The position numbers and the translations under genes were made by a program. From the NCBI GenBank assembly GCA_014729085.1, contig WJKM01000012.1:1-59546 (forward strand): DNA of 59,546 nucleotides. The letters are read 5' to 3'. Source of the DNA: Candidatus Dojkabacteria bacterium. Its GTDB lineage: Bacteria; Patescibacteriota; Dojkabacteria; B142; WJKM01. The notes below the pieces were generated by a model. The model was not told where the DNA came from. It made no database searches and saw only the letters and a program-made list of their open reading frames with translations. Positions 1-7,784 of the stretch are shown one piece after another. The first letter of the stretch is position 1; every line of letters begins with the position of its first letter.

Positions 1-923
1 GCAATCATATGTTGAATATGGCTTGGAATTGCTTTCTTACTGTGTTTATATTCCTGAAAAATTGTTCCAAAAGACTTTCCGTTCTCTATACCAATCCTCA
101 TCGCTTCATAAAGTTTTCTGAATCTTGGAAATGTTGCAGACTCGGCCAGTGTATCCAGAGCTAATAAAATAGATATACCAGAACTTAATAATGTACTAAA
201 AACATAAGCAAATCGCGCAAGCTCAACAGCTAGAATAAGTTTTTTAAGAACAGGTATTCTTATTAAAATTGCCTGACCAATATGTTTTGTTTTCTTATTA
301 ACAAAGATTATATAAAAAAGAAATATCAATAAAGTAAAAAATACAGGAACAGCAATAAATCCATAGTCTGAAAGAAACTGTCCTACTGCTAATAAAATAC
401 GGGTGGGCAAGGGGAGTTCCAAATTTAAGGATTCGAAAACCATACCAAGCTTTGGTAATATAAACCATGAAACCCCAGTCCCCACGACAATCATTACACT
501 CATAATTAGTAGGGGATACATCATTGCAGAACGAATTTTTGATCCGAAGATTCTTTGTTTTTCCTGTTGGTCAACTACTACTTTTAAGTTTTCTGGAAGC
601 TTTCCAGTCTGTTCACCAATTTTTATTAATGAAATTGTGGAGTCTTTAAAAAGTCCTGTCTTCTCAAGAGTCTTCCAAATAGGTGATCCTGATTTAATTT
701 CATAAATCACTCCTTCCATTAGTCTCCTCATTGGTTTTGATTTCATACCTGTCTTAATAGCTTCAAACGCATAAACAATATCCATGTCAGTTGCAAAAAG
801 CATTGCTAGATTTTCCATGAAGTATTGCTTCTCTTTTCCTAAACCAATTCTTTCAAGTGGAGATAATGGCTTAACATGCTTTATATTTCCTCCTGAATTT
901 TCATCTTGGGACATTCCAACCAT
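1..923 (-). CDS. pilC: Type IV pilus inner-membrane platform protein PilC (partial, C-terminus outside window)
   Basis: This gene is truncated by the window start, so only the first 307 codons are visible. PilC/GspF proteins form the inner-membrane platform on which the ATPases PilB and PilT act to add or remove pilin subunits. The translation has two T2SSF-type helical repeats. The first begins near residue 35 with the family pattern of an aromatic/Met-rich helix, then a stretch ending IKIGEQTGKLPENL (about residues 110-123). It is followed by transmembrane segments near residues 140-160 and 190-215. The second repeat begins near residue 240 with LARFAYVFSTLLSSGISIL. The start chosen is the ATG whose complement lies at 921-923; a second ATG four codons in is equally possible. 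The pilB stop lies 20 bases upstream on the same strand, so the two genes form an operon. Recognition is confident; the missing C-terminal quarter should lie left of the window. Confidence 0.93.
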   Translation of the reverse strand, partial: MVGMSQDENSGGNIKHVKPLSPLERIGLGKEKQYFMENLAMLFATDMDIVYAFEAIKTGMKSKPMRRLMEGVIYEIKSGSPIWKTLEKTGLFKDSTISLIKIGEQTGKLPENLKVVVDQQEKQRIFGSKIRSAMMYPLLIMSVMIVVGTGVSWFILPKLGMVFESLNLELPLPTRILLAVGQFLSDYGFIAVPVFFTLLIFLFYIIFVNKKTKHIGQAILIRIPVLKKLILAVELARFAYVFSTLLSSGISILLALDTLAESATFPRFRKLYEAMRIGIENGKSFGTIFQEYKHSKKAIPSHIQHMI

Positions 924-943
924 GAACAGATTTAATTAACAAT

Positions 944-2758
944 TTATTCTAAAGGTACATGAGCAACACGGACTAATTCCTCAATAGTTGTGATACCACT
1001 TCTAACTTTATCTAAACCATCTTCAAAAAACGAACGTGTACCTTGTTTACGAGCAAGCTTCCATATCTGTTGTGATGATGGATTCGTCAAAATTAACTCC
1101 TGCATTTCCCTAGTATTTTGCACAAATTCAAAAATCCCAAGCCTACCTCTATATCCGGTTCCACTACAGGTTTTACAACCTTTTCCCTTATAAATTGTTA
1201 CATTATTAGACGAAAAAAATCTTTCTGGTTTAGGTATATATTCATCAATATCATTTAATGTAACTGACATACTATATCTACATCTTTCACAAATCTTTCT
1301 TACAAGCCTTTGAGCCACAATTACTTCAAGAGTAGAGGATAATAGAAAATGCTCAATCCCCATATCGAGCAGACGCGGTATGGAAGTTGGAGCATCATTG
1401 GCATGAAATGTAGACAATAAAAGATGCCCAGTTAGAGCTGCATTGATTGCAATTTCGGCAGTTTCTCTATCTCTAATCTCCCCAACAAGAATTACATCTG
1501 GGTCCTGCCTAACTATGGATCTCAAACCACGAGCAAATGTTAAATTGGTTTCTGTATTTACCTGAATATGATTCACACCGCCAATCTTATATTCAACAGG
1601 ATCTTCGATAGTTGTAATATTAATTTCAGGGTTATTAATATTTTTCAAAACAGCGTACAATGTAGTAGTTTTACCCGAACCAGTCGGGCCAGTAACCAAA
1701 ATCATTCCATATGGATTGTTAGCTGCTTTCATTAGAATTTTTTGATGCTCGTATGACATCCCAAGTTCTGCAAGAGTCAAATCTCCCACATAACTTGCAA
1801 GCAAACGCATGACAATTTTTTCTCCATCCAATACAGGTACAATAGAAACTCTAAGATCAATTGGTCCGCTTTTAGTCTTGAATCTAATACTTCCATCCTG
1901 AGCTGAAAAATGTTCGTCAATTCTCAATCTTGCTTGAACCTTTATCCAATTTAAAATATTCATATAATGTGTTTTAGTTATTCTTCCTACCTCCTGCATA
2001 ACTCCATCTATTCTAAACCTGATCATAACGTCTTTCTCGTAAGGCTCTAAATGTATATCTGATGACTCATAAACTAATGCATCTTCAATTATTGCTTCGA
2101 TAATTCCAGCCGCAATTCTATCCTCAGATTGGATAATTTCCATAAAACGTGTTTTGAGAGGTTTCCGATAATACTTGAATACTGATTTAATATCCTCTAA
2201 AAGTGAGTATCCAACTACTATAGTTTTATCTTTAAAAATTTTTTGGACTTCATTTACCAAATCCTGCTGACCTGGTAAAGCTGTTGCGATTAAGACTTGA
2301 TTATCTGGTTCATCCGCTACTACAGCTAAATGCTTTTTAGCAATGGATTCTGGAAGCTTTAAAACTTGATCTCTGTCAGGGATTTTGGTATTTAAATCAA
2401 TATAAGGAAGATTTACATACTCTGCAATTGCTTGACCTAATATATCTTTACTAATTAAACCTGTCCCCAGTAATGATTCTTTTAGACTAATATCATTTTT
2501 GGCAGCATGCTCTTCTCCTTTTTTTAAATCCTCTTCTGTTAAATAATTACCTTGCAATAATATAGATTTAATATCTATATTTGCAGCCAATTCCTCAGGT
2601 GTTGCATCTTTTTTCTTTTGTTTCTTCAATCTTTTTTTCTCTAACTTTCTTCTTTGTTCAGCTATCTCCGGATCAAGCTCTGCCAAGGCCTTCTCGTCCT
2701 TTTTTAATTGTTCTTCATAGAATTGTTGTACTACTTCGTCCTTTTTACGCTTTGCCAT
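944..2758 (-). CDS. pilB: Type IV pilus assembly ATPase PilB (GspE/PulE family)
   Basis: This 604-residue cytoplasmic hexameric ATPase powers pilus extension. The first 50 residues are strongly charged (Lys/Glu) and probably helical. Residues 60-200 match the MshEN/GspE N-terminal domain. The ATPase core shows the Walker A motif GPTGSGKT at 357-364, the Asp box ITTIEDPVEY near 381-390, the Walker B segment DPDVILVGEIRD at 419-430 and a His box around HLLLSTFHAND at 445-455. A four-cysteine zinc site of the PilB/GspE type is intact, with CxxC pairs at 490/493 and 528/531. The zinc site and the length point to the extension ATPase rather than the retraction ATPase PilT. The gene is followed 20 bases later by pilC and preceded by a response regulator gene on the same strand, which could be a local control element. 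A promoter-like pair lies upstream at 2791-2819. Confidence 0.96.
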   Translation of the reverse strand: MAKRKKDEVVQQFYEEQLKKDEKALAELDPEIAEQRRKLEKKRLKKQKKKDATPEELAANIDIKSILLQGNYLTEEDLKKGEEHAAKNDISLKESLLGTGLISKDILGQAIAEYVNLPYIDLNTKIPDRDQVLKLPESIAKKHLAVVADEPDNQVLIATALPGQQDLVNEVQKIFKDKTIVVGYSLLEDIKSVFKYYRKPLKTRFMEIIQSEDRIAAGIIEAIIEDALVYESSDIHLEPYEKDVMIRFRIDGVMQEVGRITKTHYMNILNWIKVQARLRIDEHFSAQDGSIRFKTKSGPIDLRVSIVPVLDGEKIVMRLLASYVGDLTLAELGMSYEHQKILMKAANNPYGMILVTGPTGSGKTTTLYAVLKNINNPEINITTIEDPVEYKIGGVNHIQVNTETNLTFARGLRSIVRQDPDVILVGEIRDRETAEIAINAALTGHLLLSTFHANDAPTSIPRLLDMGIEHFLLSSTLEVIVAQRLVRKICERCRYSMSVTLNDIDEYIPKPERFFSSNNVTIYKGKGCKTCSGTGYRGRLGIFEFVQNTREMQELILTNPSSQQIWKLARKQGTRSFFEDGLDKVRSGITTIEELVRVAHVPLE

Positions 2759-2790
2759 TTAAAATACTTAAGTGGATTAATTACTACTCT

Positions 2791-2819
2791 ATAATATGAA
2801 AATTTTTAAAAGATAACAA
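2791..2819 (-). promoter_or_regulatory. Putative sigma-70-type promoter of pilB
   Basis: Read on the minus strand there is TTGTTA (2814-2819), a 17-base spacer and TATTAT (2791-2796), about 30 bases before the pilB start codon. The spacing is ideal but the region is AT-rich, so a chance match is possible. Confidence 0.45.
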
Positions 2820-2864
2820 TCTGAAAACATATTATATATAGTACAAATATAATCCTAAGAAGTA

Positions 2865-3443
2865 TTATTGGGCTACCGGTGGAGGTTGGTTAGGTCGGGT
2901 AGAGGGGGGAGAATCTTGTACTTGAGGGCCTTGCGTTTCTTGATTTTGGATATTTTGATCTGGTTTAACTTGTTGCTCTTGCTGGCTCTGCTGATTTTGC
3001 TGTAATTGCTGAATTTGCTGCCCTTCCTGGGTCTGCTGCGCCTGAGAATTGTCAACCTGTGGAGATTTTGTTTGTTTACTGGAATTTAAAATTTGAGATA
3101 TGTAGTTGACTACCGTTGAGATTGGTGTATCTGCTTTAGAAAAATAATTCAAAATATCATATTGTTCTGCTCTTTTAATATCTTCGGGTTGACTTAAGTT
3201 TGATGCAATGATTACTGGGGTTTTATTTCCAGCTTTCCTTACTTCGCTTAAAAAGGCAAAACCATCTTTCTGAGGCATCATTAAGTCTAGAACTATTAAA
3301 TCAAAATTTTGTTTTTGAATTAAATCAACTGCATCATTCCCGTTTTTTGCTATAAAACACTCAAAACCCATATTTCCAAGTTTAAGACTCAAAACTCTAG
3401 CCATTGATTGCTCATCTTCTATAATCAAAATTTTCTTTTTCAT
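2865..3443 (-). CDS. CheY-like response regulator with a glutamine-rich tail
   Basis: Residues 1-120 form a receiver domain: acidic pocket E9/D10, phospho-acceptor D53 in VLDLMMPQKDG, a serine at 81 in the conserved Thr/Ser position and K103. It should be phosphorylated by a histidine kinase, but none is encoded in the window. Residues 125-192 replace the usual DNA-binding output domain with a low-complexity tail dominated by Gln (QQ and QxxQ repeats), then Pro. The protein therefore probably acts by protein-protein contact, like single-domain regulators of pilus motility (for example PilG/PilH), but with an added disordered arm. It lies directly upstream of pilB on the same strand (106-base gap), which suggests a role in pilus control. 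The start is the only reasonable ATG, immediately before the KKKILIIEDE strand. The receiver assignment is certain; its partner is unknown. Confidence 0.9.
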   Translation of the reverse strand: MKKKILIIEDEQSMARVLSLKLGNMGFECFIAKNGNDAVDLIQKQNFDLIVLDLMMPQKDGFAFLSEVRKAGNKTPVIIASNLSQPEDIKRAEQYDILNYFSKADTPISTVVNYISQILNSSKQTKSPQVDNSQAQQTQEGQQIQQLQQNQQSQQEQQVKPDQNIQNQETQGPQVQDSPPSTRPNQPPPVAQ

Positions 3444-3488
3444 CGATTTGTCGAAACTCTTTTAAACTAGTTAAGTTAATTACTACTA

Positions 3489-3518
3489 ATAATAGAGTAT
3501 ATATAAAAGTAAAATCAA
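3489..3518 (-). promoter_or_regulatory. Possible promoter of the response regulator gene
   Basis: On the minus strand TTGATT (3513-3518) is followed after 18 bases by TATTAT (3489-3494), roughly 45 bases before the regulator start codon. This is a weak-to-moderate match in an AT-rich spacer between divergent genes. Confidence 0.35.
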
Positions 3519-3590
3519 CTAATTAATAATGGTGTTTTGCTAGTTTATTTTTATTCTGCTAAAATCTCCGAAGTATTTCCCAGAAAACAT

Positions 3591-4535
3591 ATGTTAGAAA
3601 ATCCAACAAGTACACACGAAACTGCACATAAGGACTTTAAAAATCTTTGTGAGGCAAGAATACAATTTGCTGTTGATGAAAGCTCTAATTTACTAGAGAA
3701 TACGGAACGTCCCTTATTGATTGTTGCTTACGGACCAATGGCTGGTGGAAAAAGTACATTCTTAAAAGACATTACACAACAGCTGCAAAAAAAAGAACTC
3801 GCTTCAATTATATTCAAACTCTCCGCAGACTCCAGAGGAGACGAGATTCAACAAGCTTGGACAAGAAACGGACCTATGAAGGCAACACCTATAGAAACAA
3901 TTCAGGATGCTTACGAATATTTGGAAGAACTTGAAACTGGAATAGCAGCACTCGATGAAGTCTCTTTTTTGGGATCAAGCGAAGAATTAATTGCCTTTGT
4001 TCAGTATGCTCATGAGCAGGGCATCTCTGTCATAGCAAGTGGACTGGGAGCATGGTTCAATGGAGAGCCTTTACAACAAATTCATGATCTTCTCGACCAT
4101 GCAGATGTTGCGTATTGTTTACAAAGCTACGATTCTTTTAATCCTCAGATACCTGCAGATTTTACACTCAGGGGAGTAGGTATAGCTCCTGATGGAAAGA
4201 TTCTCCATTCTAACGACTGTACAAATTACTATCCAGACATGACAGATCAAGAGAGACTCAACATTGTACAAAGATTAAAACAAATCGACGAACAAACAAT
4301 ACTTGATATTTGCAATCCAGATGGTTTTCCAGGAATTGAGAGATGTTTCCTTGTTCCTTCACATCCTGCTGATTCTAAATTTGCAATTGGAGCTGATAGA
4401 TATGTCCCAGTATCTCAAAAAAAATTCAATCTCATATATCAAACAGCTGGTCTAAATCCACCAAATCAACCACCGATCTCAGACCTTTATAATCATCCGG
4501 CTATAAGAAATTGGGAAGAGGTGGGGCTATCATAG
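3591..4535 (+). CDS. Divergent thymidine-kinase-like P-loop protein
   Basis: A 314-residue protein if translation begins at the ATG at 3591; an in-frame TTG at 3537 would add 18 residues but gives an unlikely N-terminus. The P-loop GPMAGGKST (residues 48-56) has the Met-containing form typical of type II thymidine kinases. It is followed by a tRNG-type loop near 91-95, a Walker-B-like LDEVSFL (121-127) in the place of the family DEAQFF motif, and GLGAWFNGEP (151-160) in the place of the GLDxxFxGxxF lasso start. After this the family normally has a four-cysteine zinc module and a thymidine-binding lasso. Here the region has a single Cys-Leu-Gln-Ser and no CxxC pairs, and a long C-terminal extension of about 130 residues follows. 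The fold assignment is reasonable; the substrate cannot be assumed to be thymidine. The gene stands alone between divergent and convergent neighbours. Confidence 0.55.
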   Translation: MLENPTSTHETAHKDFKNLCEARIQFAVDESSNLLENTERPLLIVAYGPMAGGKSTFLKDITQQLQKKELASIIFKLSADSRGDEIQQAWTRNGPMKATPIETIQDAYEYLEELETGIAALDEVSFLGSSEELIAFVQYAHEQGISVIASGLGAWFNGEPLQQIHDLLDHADVAYCLQSYDSFNPQIPADFTLRGVGIAPDGKILHSNDCTNYYPDMTDQERLNIVQRLKQIDEQTILDICNPDGFPGIERCFLVPSHPADSKFAIGADRYVPVSQKKFNLIYQTAGLNPPNQPPISDLYNHPAIRNWEEVGLS

Positions 4536-4597
4536 CTTTTTTACCATTTCTATTTAAAAATATATAATGAATTACATTAATTTTTTATTATGATCTC

Positions 4598-5158
4598 ATG
4601 AATATCCTAACTATTATAATCTTGCTACTACTGCTTGCCATTACTCTTGTCTTTCTAATACGCTCAAAACTTATTACGATTATGTCGCTAGGATTAAAAT
4701 TTGGCTTCATTTTTTTTATATTGCTTACACTTTCTGCATTATTTATAAAACCTATGTACTCAAAACTGGCAGATATGACTTTGAAACAATTTGGGATACA
4801 TGAAAGTATTCAAAAGATTGACTATAAACTTAGCCTACAATCTCTAACTGAACCTGCTGAGGATTTATGGGACGATATTGAAAACTTTTTTGGTGATGAT
4901 ATAGATGACTCTGAAATAGCTGAAATAGAGGAAATGGAAACTGGCTATTTTGAAAAAAATTTATATCCCAAATTGATTAATTTGGTTACCATTATTTATA
5001 GATTTTTTATTACACTTTTTTCTCTAGCAGGACTTATTGTAATTGTTTACCTCAGCTACATAACCTCAGGTATTACAGACCTGGATAATTTAAAAAGGAA
5101 ATATAGTAAGCTGGAGAAACGAATCCAAACTTTAGAAAAAAAAAGATTTAATAACTAA
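4598..5158 (+). CDS. Small membrane protein with C-terminal coiled coil, unknown
   Basis: I do not recognise this 186-residue protein. It has two closely spaced N-terminal hydrophobic segments (about residues 1-20 and 30-52), a soluble stretch of about 80 residues with a strongly acidic section (DDIENFFGDDIDDSEIAEIE, about 92-111), a third transmembrane segment near 135-158, and a C-terminal Lys/Glu/Leu-rich helix that looks like a short coiled coil (about 163-184). The predicted topology puts the acidic loop on one side and the coiled coil in the cytoplasm. It ends 63 bases before lexA, but lexA has its own promoter in that gap, so the two need not be co-regulated. Composition resembles the neighbours, with no sign of recent transfer. 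Confidence 0.75.
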   Translation: MNILTIIILLLLLAITLVFLIRSKLITIMSLGLKFGFIFFILLTLSALFIKPMYSKLADMTLKQFGIHESIQKIDYKLSLQSLTEPAEDLWDDIENFFGDDIDDSEIAEIEEMETGYFEKNLYPKLINLVTIIYRFFITLFSLAGLIVIVYLSYITSGITDLDNLKRKYSKLEKRIQTLEKKRFNN

Positions 5159-5161
5159 ATC

Positions 5162-5189
5162 TTGACAGTTTCCTCAAATATAGTATACT
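5162..5189 (+). promoter_or_regulatory. Promoter of the lexA-umuD cassette
   Basis: A near-consensus sigma-70 promoter: TTGACA at 5162-5167, a 16-base spacer, and TATACT at 5184-5189. The predicted transcript start near 5196 leaves a leader of about 26 bases before the lexA ATG at 5222. The -10 hexamer is embedded in the first half of the inverted repeat annotated separately as the operator. Confidence 0.8.
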
Positions 5190-5223
5190 GGGTATACTAC
5201 ACTTTTTAAAAATAGTATACTAT
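5181..5223 (+). promoter_or_regulatory. Putative LexA operator: three RGTATACT boxes over -10 and start codon
   Basis: Three copies of the self-complementary box RGTATACT lie at 5182-5189, 5191-5198 and 5214-5221. The first two form a perfect inverted repeat, TAGTATAC (5181-5188) and GTATACTA (5192-5199), separated by three bases. The third is the centre of a 12-base perfect palindrome, ATAGTATACTAT (5212-5223), which overlaps the ATG. Occupancy would block both RNA polymerase and translation initiation, as expected for an autoregulated repressor. The box differs from the E. coli (CTGT-N8-ACAG) and Bacillus (GAAC-N4-GTTC) SOS boxes. I found no other RGTATACT cluster in a non-coding gap of this window. 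Confidence 0.7.
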
Positions 5224-5875
5224 GGCCACACTGCTTACTAACAGACAAAAAGAAGTCCTCGATATTATCGCAAAATATTTTAAACAACAAGATCAAGCAC
5301 CGACTTTAAATGAACTTAAAAAAGAATTAAATATAGGTACCAAAAGGGGAGTTGTAAATCACCTAACAGCCCTAGAGAAAAAAGGTTTTATTAGAAGATC
5401 AAGTAAACCAAGAGGCATTCAGATTATAAATCAAGAGGATAGTGATTTTCTTTTTATAAATATACCGATACTAGGATATGCCAACGCTGGAGAACCTCTT
5501 GCTGAAGCAGAGGAAGAATTTATCGGAGAAATTAAAATAGATAAAAATTTGATTCCTAAAAACAAAAATCTCTTCAGCATAATAATAAAAGGAGACTCTA
5601 TGAACAAAAGAAAAGTAGGAAAAATCCGGTTAGAAAACGGAAAAATTGCAGTAATAGAACGAAATGCACATGTAGAAAACAATGATGTCATTCTAGCTAT
5701 TGTAGAAAATCAGGCTACAATAAAAACATATAAGAAATCCGATAATGCTGTAATTTTATATCCCGAATCTACAAATAAAATACATAAACCTATTTACCTC
5801 AAGCCCGATTCGCAATTTATTATTAATGGAAAAGTAATCAAAATACTGGAAAATCCTGCATATCGAAATTTATAA
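5222..5875 (+). CDS. lexA: SOS repressor LexA
   Basis: A 217-residue protein of typical LexA architecture. Residues 1-70 form the winged helix-turn-helix DNA-binding domain (LTNRQKEVLDII at the start, recognition region around TKRGVVNHLTALEKKGFI). A linker leads to the S24 autoprotease domain: the self-cleavage site is A89-G90 in YANAGEP, the nucleophile is S126 in the GDSM motif, and the general base is K168 in ATIKTYKK. All elements needed for RecA-stimulated self-cleavage are present, so this should be an active SOS repressor. The C-terminal part around residues 127-150 is slightly longer than in E. coli LexA. The start codon overlaps a palindrome matching the promoter boxes, which supports autoregulation. 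umuD follows 18 bases later and is probably co-transcribed. Confidence 0.93.
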   Translation: MATLLTNRQKEVLDIIAKYFKQQDQAPTLNELKKELNIGTKRGVVNHLTALEKKGFIRRSSKPRGIQIINQEDSDFLFINIPILGYANAGEPLAEAEEEFIGEIKIDKNLIPKNKNLFSIIIKGDSMNKRKVGKIRLENGKIAVIERNAHVENNDVILAIVENQATIKTYKKSDNAVILYPESTNKIHKPIYLKPDSQFIINGKVIKILENPAYRNL

Positions 5876-5893
5876 ACTAATTTATTTCCACTA

Positions 5894-6304
5894 ATGACTC
5901 AAACAAACAGAAACAACAATTTAATTCCTTTAGCTTTTGAACCTGTACATGCAGGTTTTCCTAGTCCAGCCGATGATTTTCTAGATAAAAGTATTGATAT
6001 GAATGAATTTCTTATTAAACATCCTGCTGCAACTTATTTTGTAAGGGCAGAAGGAAATTCAATGATTAACTCTGGTATCTTTTCTGGAGATATTTTAGTG
6101 GTAGATAAATCCCTGGAGCCTTCAAATAATTCAATTGTAATAGCCTCCATTGATGGAGAATTTACTGTCAAAAAATTCGTCAAAAAAAATCATAGTATCT
6201 TTCTAAAACCTTCTAATGGAAAATTTCGAAAAATACAAATCACCAAAGACTGTGAATTTGAAATTTGGGGAGTAGTAACTTTTGTAATACACCAAATAAA
6301 ATAG
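5894..6304 (+). CDS. umuD: UmuD-like S24 self-cleaving mutagenesis protein
   Basis: This 136-residue protein matches UmuD in length and motifs: cleavage site A20-G21 followed by FPSPADDF, then LxxNEFLIKHPAATYFVRAEG-type sequence, the nucleophile S56 (GNSM instead of the usual GDSM), a GDILVVD strand, and the catalytic K93 in FTVKKF. There is no DNA-binding domain, which separates it from LexA. After RecA-stimulated cleavage UmuD' normally joins UmuC to form the error-prone polymerase Pol V. No umuC or dinB follows; the next gene is convergent and unrelated. UmuD must therefore either partner a polymerase encoded elsewhere or do something else. Its place in an operon with lexA suggests damage-inducible expression from the promoter at 5162. 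Confidence 0.88.
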   Translation: MTQTNRNNNLIPLAFEPVHAGFPSPADDFLDKSIDMNEFLIKHPAATYFVRAEGNSMINSGIFSGDILVVDKSLEPSNNSIVIASIDGEFTVKKFVKKNHSIFLKPSNGKFRKIQITKDCEFEIWGVVTFVIHQIK

Positions 6305-6312
6305 ATAGTTAG

Positions 6313-6603
6313 TTAGTCTGATGTAATTCGTGTAAGCTGAATGCCTTCCCCCCAATTAGCCAATCTACTTTTTAATACCCCGCTTAGGGGCGGAAGATTC
6401 AAAAGGGGACAATTACCACAATCGTGCTGATTTCTTCTATCATCAACACATCCAACTTCAAAATCCTGGACTTGATTTTCACCTGGACCTATTTGCGTAT
6501 CTGGAACCAATGGCATAACCTTACATGGACCAAGAGGGGTATTTAACGCTTGCCAAATATTATTTGTCGTTAATTGTGTAATGTGCACCAATTCTTGTTC
6601 CAT
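6313..6603 (-). CDS. Small cysteine-containing protein, unknown
   Basis: I do not recognise this protein. I chose the ATG at 6603 (96 residues, beginning MEQELVHITQ); another start at 6633 would add ten hydrophobic residues. It contains four cysteines, one in GPCKVMP and three in the span GCVDDRRNQHDCGNCPLL. The last part holds a CxxC pair preceded by a His, so metal or iron-sulfur binding is conceivable. The pattern of a lone Cys, then Cys-x8/9-Cys-x2-Cys-Pro is reminiscent of iron-sulfur proteins, but this is only a suggestion. The gene ends 9 bases from the end of umuD on the opposite strand, with no visible terminator between them. Confidence 0.6.
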   Translation of the reverse strand: MEQELVHITQLTTNNIWQALNTPLGPCKVMPLVPDTQIGPGENQVQDFEVGCVDDRRNQHDCGNCPLLNLPPLSGVLKSRLANWGEGIQLTRITSD

Positions 6604-6742
6604 ACTCAACAATTTCCACAAATTAAACAACAAACATAAATATATAGAAAATGCCTAATATATACAAGGATTGGTAATATATCGAATATACAAGAATTAC
6701 AGAAAAATGACCGAAATATTCTAAATCCAGGATATTTGTTTT

Positions 6743-7558
6743 TTAAGAAAACGATTTAACACCGTAAGCACCGATACTCCAGAAAAGCATCCATTTTAAA
6801 AAACCAATGAACAGAGGCATAAAACAGCATAAAGTAGAAATCCTAAAACCCGAATAGATAAATAAGTAATCAGCAAAAATTCTCAGAAAGAATGTTAGGT
6901 AAAATACTGGTATAGATGCATATAAACTAATGATCAAACTTTGGCGGAATGAATGTTCTTTTTTCATTACTGTAAAAATAAAAGTTCCTATAAGAGTAAT
7001 TCCTAAAATAGGTATAAGTCTTATAAAAAAATTGAATACAAATATGAAAATAGGGGAGGCTATAAGAATTAAAATCCCGAATTTTTGAATTAACGATACA
7101 AAAAGCTCTTGATTGATTTTAATCCTTTCTATTTCTAGCTCTCGCAGTAAATCCTCATAGGAAATACTTATATCTTCAATTTCGTCCCTTGACCGAATTA
7201 GCATATATTCTTTTGTAAGTAAAACCCCCTCTCTGTAATCTGAGGGAATTTCATCTAAATTTGCAGTTGTATCTAAAGCGAAATACTTATCCTGTTTAAC
7301 AAAAACAATAGGCATATCTTCGGAGTCAATAAATAAGCCCTGTTTGTCTATTATAATTTCGGGAAAATTCTTGATGTTTTGTGGTAAACGGATTAAATCC
7401 TGTCCAAACGAAAAAATAAAATAAAAACTGGAAATTACAGAAACTAAGAGAGTGAATAAGAAATAAATTTTCAAAGCCTTACGAATTCCTTTAGATACAG
7501 CTTCTTTATAAAAATTTGGAGAATAAACTGTTAGACCTAAACTTTTTGCAAAAAACAT
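6743..7558 (-). CDS. DUF1189-like polytopic membrane protein
   Basis: A 271-residue integral membrane protein. The N-terminus, with KSLGLTVYSPNFYKEA followed by a transmembrane helix at about 28-50, and the layout of one N-terminal helix, an extracytoplasmic domain of about 110 residues and four C-terminal helices (about 160-265), resemble the DUF1189 family of Firmicutes and CPR bacteria. The family has no established biochemical function. The external domain contains the pattern IIIDKQGLFIDSEDMPIVF, which is also family-like. The gene is monocistronic, with a 226-base gap to a divergent neighbour. The family call is by pattern only, so confidence in it is moderate; that it is a real membrane protein is clear. 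Confidence 0.65.
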   Translation of the reverse strand: MFFAKSLGLTVYSPNFYKEAVSKGIRKALKIYFLFTLLVSVISSFYFIFSFGQDLIRLPQNIKNFPEIIIDKQGLFIDSEDMPIVFVKQDKYFALDTTANLDEIPSDYREGVLLTKEYMLIRSRDEIEDISISYEDLLRELEIERIKINQELFVSLIQKFGILILIASPIFIFVFNFFIRLIPILGITLIGTFIFTVMKKEHSFRQSLIISLYASIPVFYLTFFLRIFADYLFIYSGFRISTLCCFMPLFIGFLKWMLFWSIGAYGVKSFS

Positions 7559-7708
7559 ATTAATTTTACCAATTATATTTAAAATAAATTGTATCTTAGT
7601 TACTGTTTTTATCCAAGAGCACAGGCAAATTTTTAAGTATTTATTCTATTTACAATTCTATTGTTAATTATCTAAATAAATAGTATATAGAACGATATAT
7701 AATAATTC

Positions 7709-7738
7709 TTTACATGTTATTTAACAATAATATATAAT
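7709..7738 (+). promoter_or_regulatory. Promoter of the gene at 7785
   Basis: TTTACA at 7709-7714, an 18-base spacer and a perfect TATAAT at 7733-7738. The predicted transcript start near 7745 coincides with the inverted repeat TGTCAC (7745-7750) / GTGACA (7760-7765), which has a 9-base loop. The repeat could be a 5'-end hairpin of the mRNA or a repressor operator. Confidence 0.6.
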
Positions 7739-7784
7739 AAAAAATGTCACTTTATTTTTGTGACAGATTATAAAAAGTATTGCA

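Noticed and set aside
6313-6633. Longer start of the small Cys protein at 6633
   Set aside because: The extra MLFNLWKLLS is a weak hydrophobic leader without support; the ATG at 6603 gives a more protein-like start.
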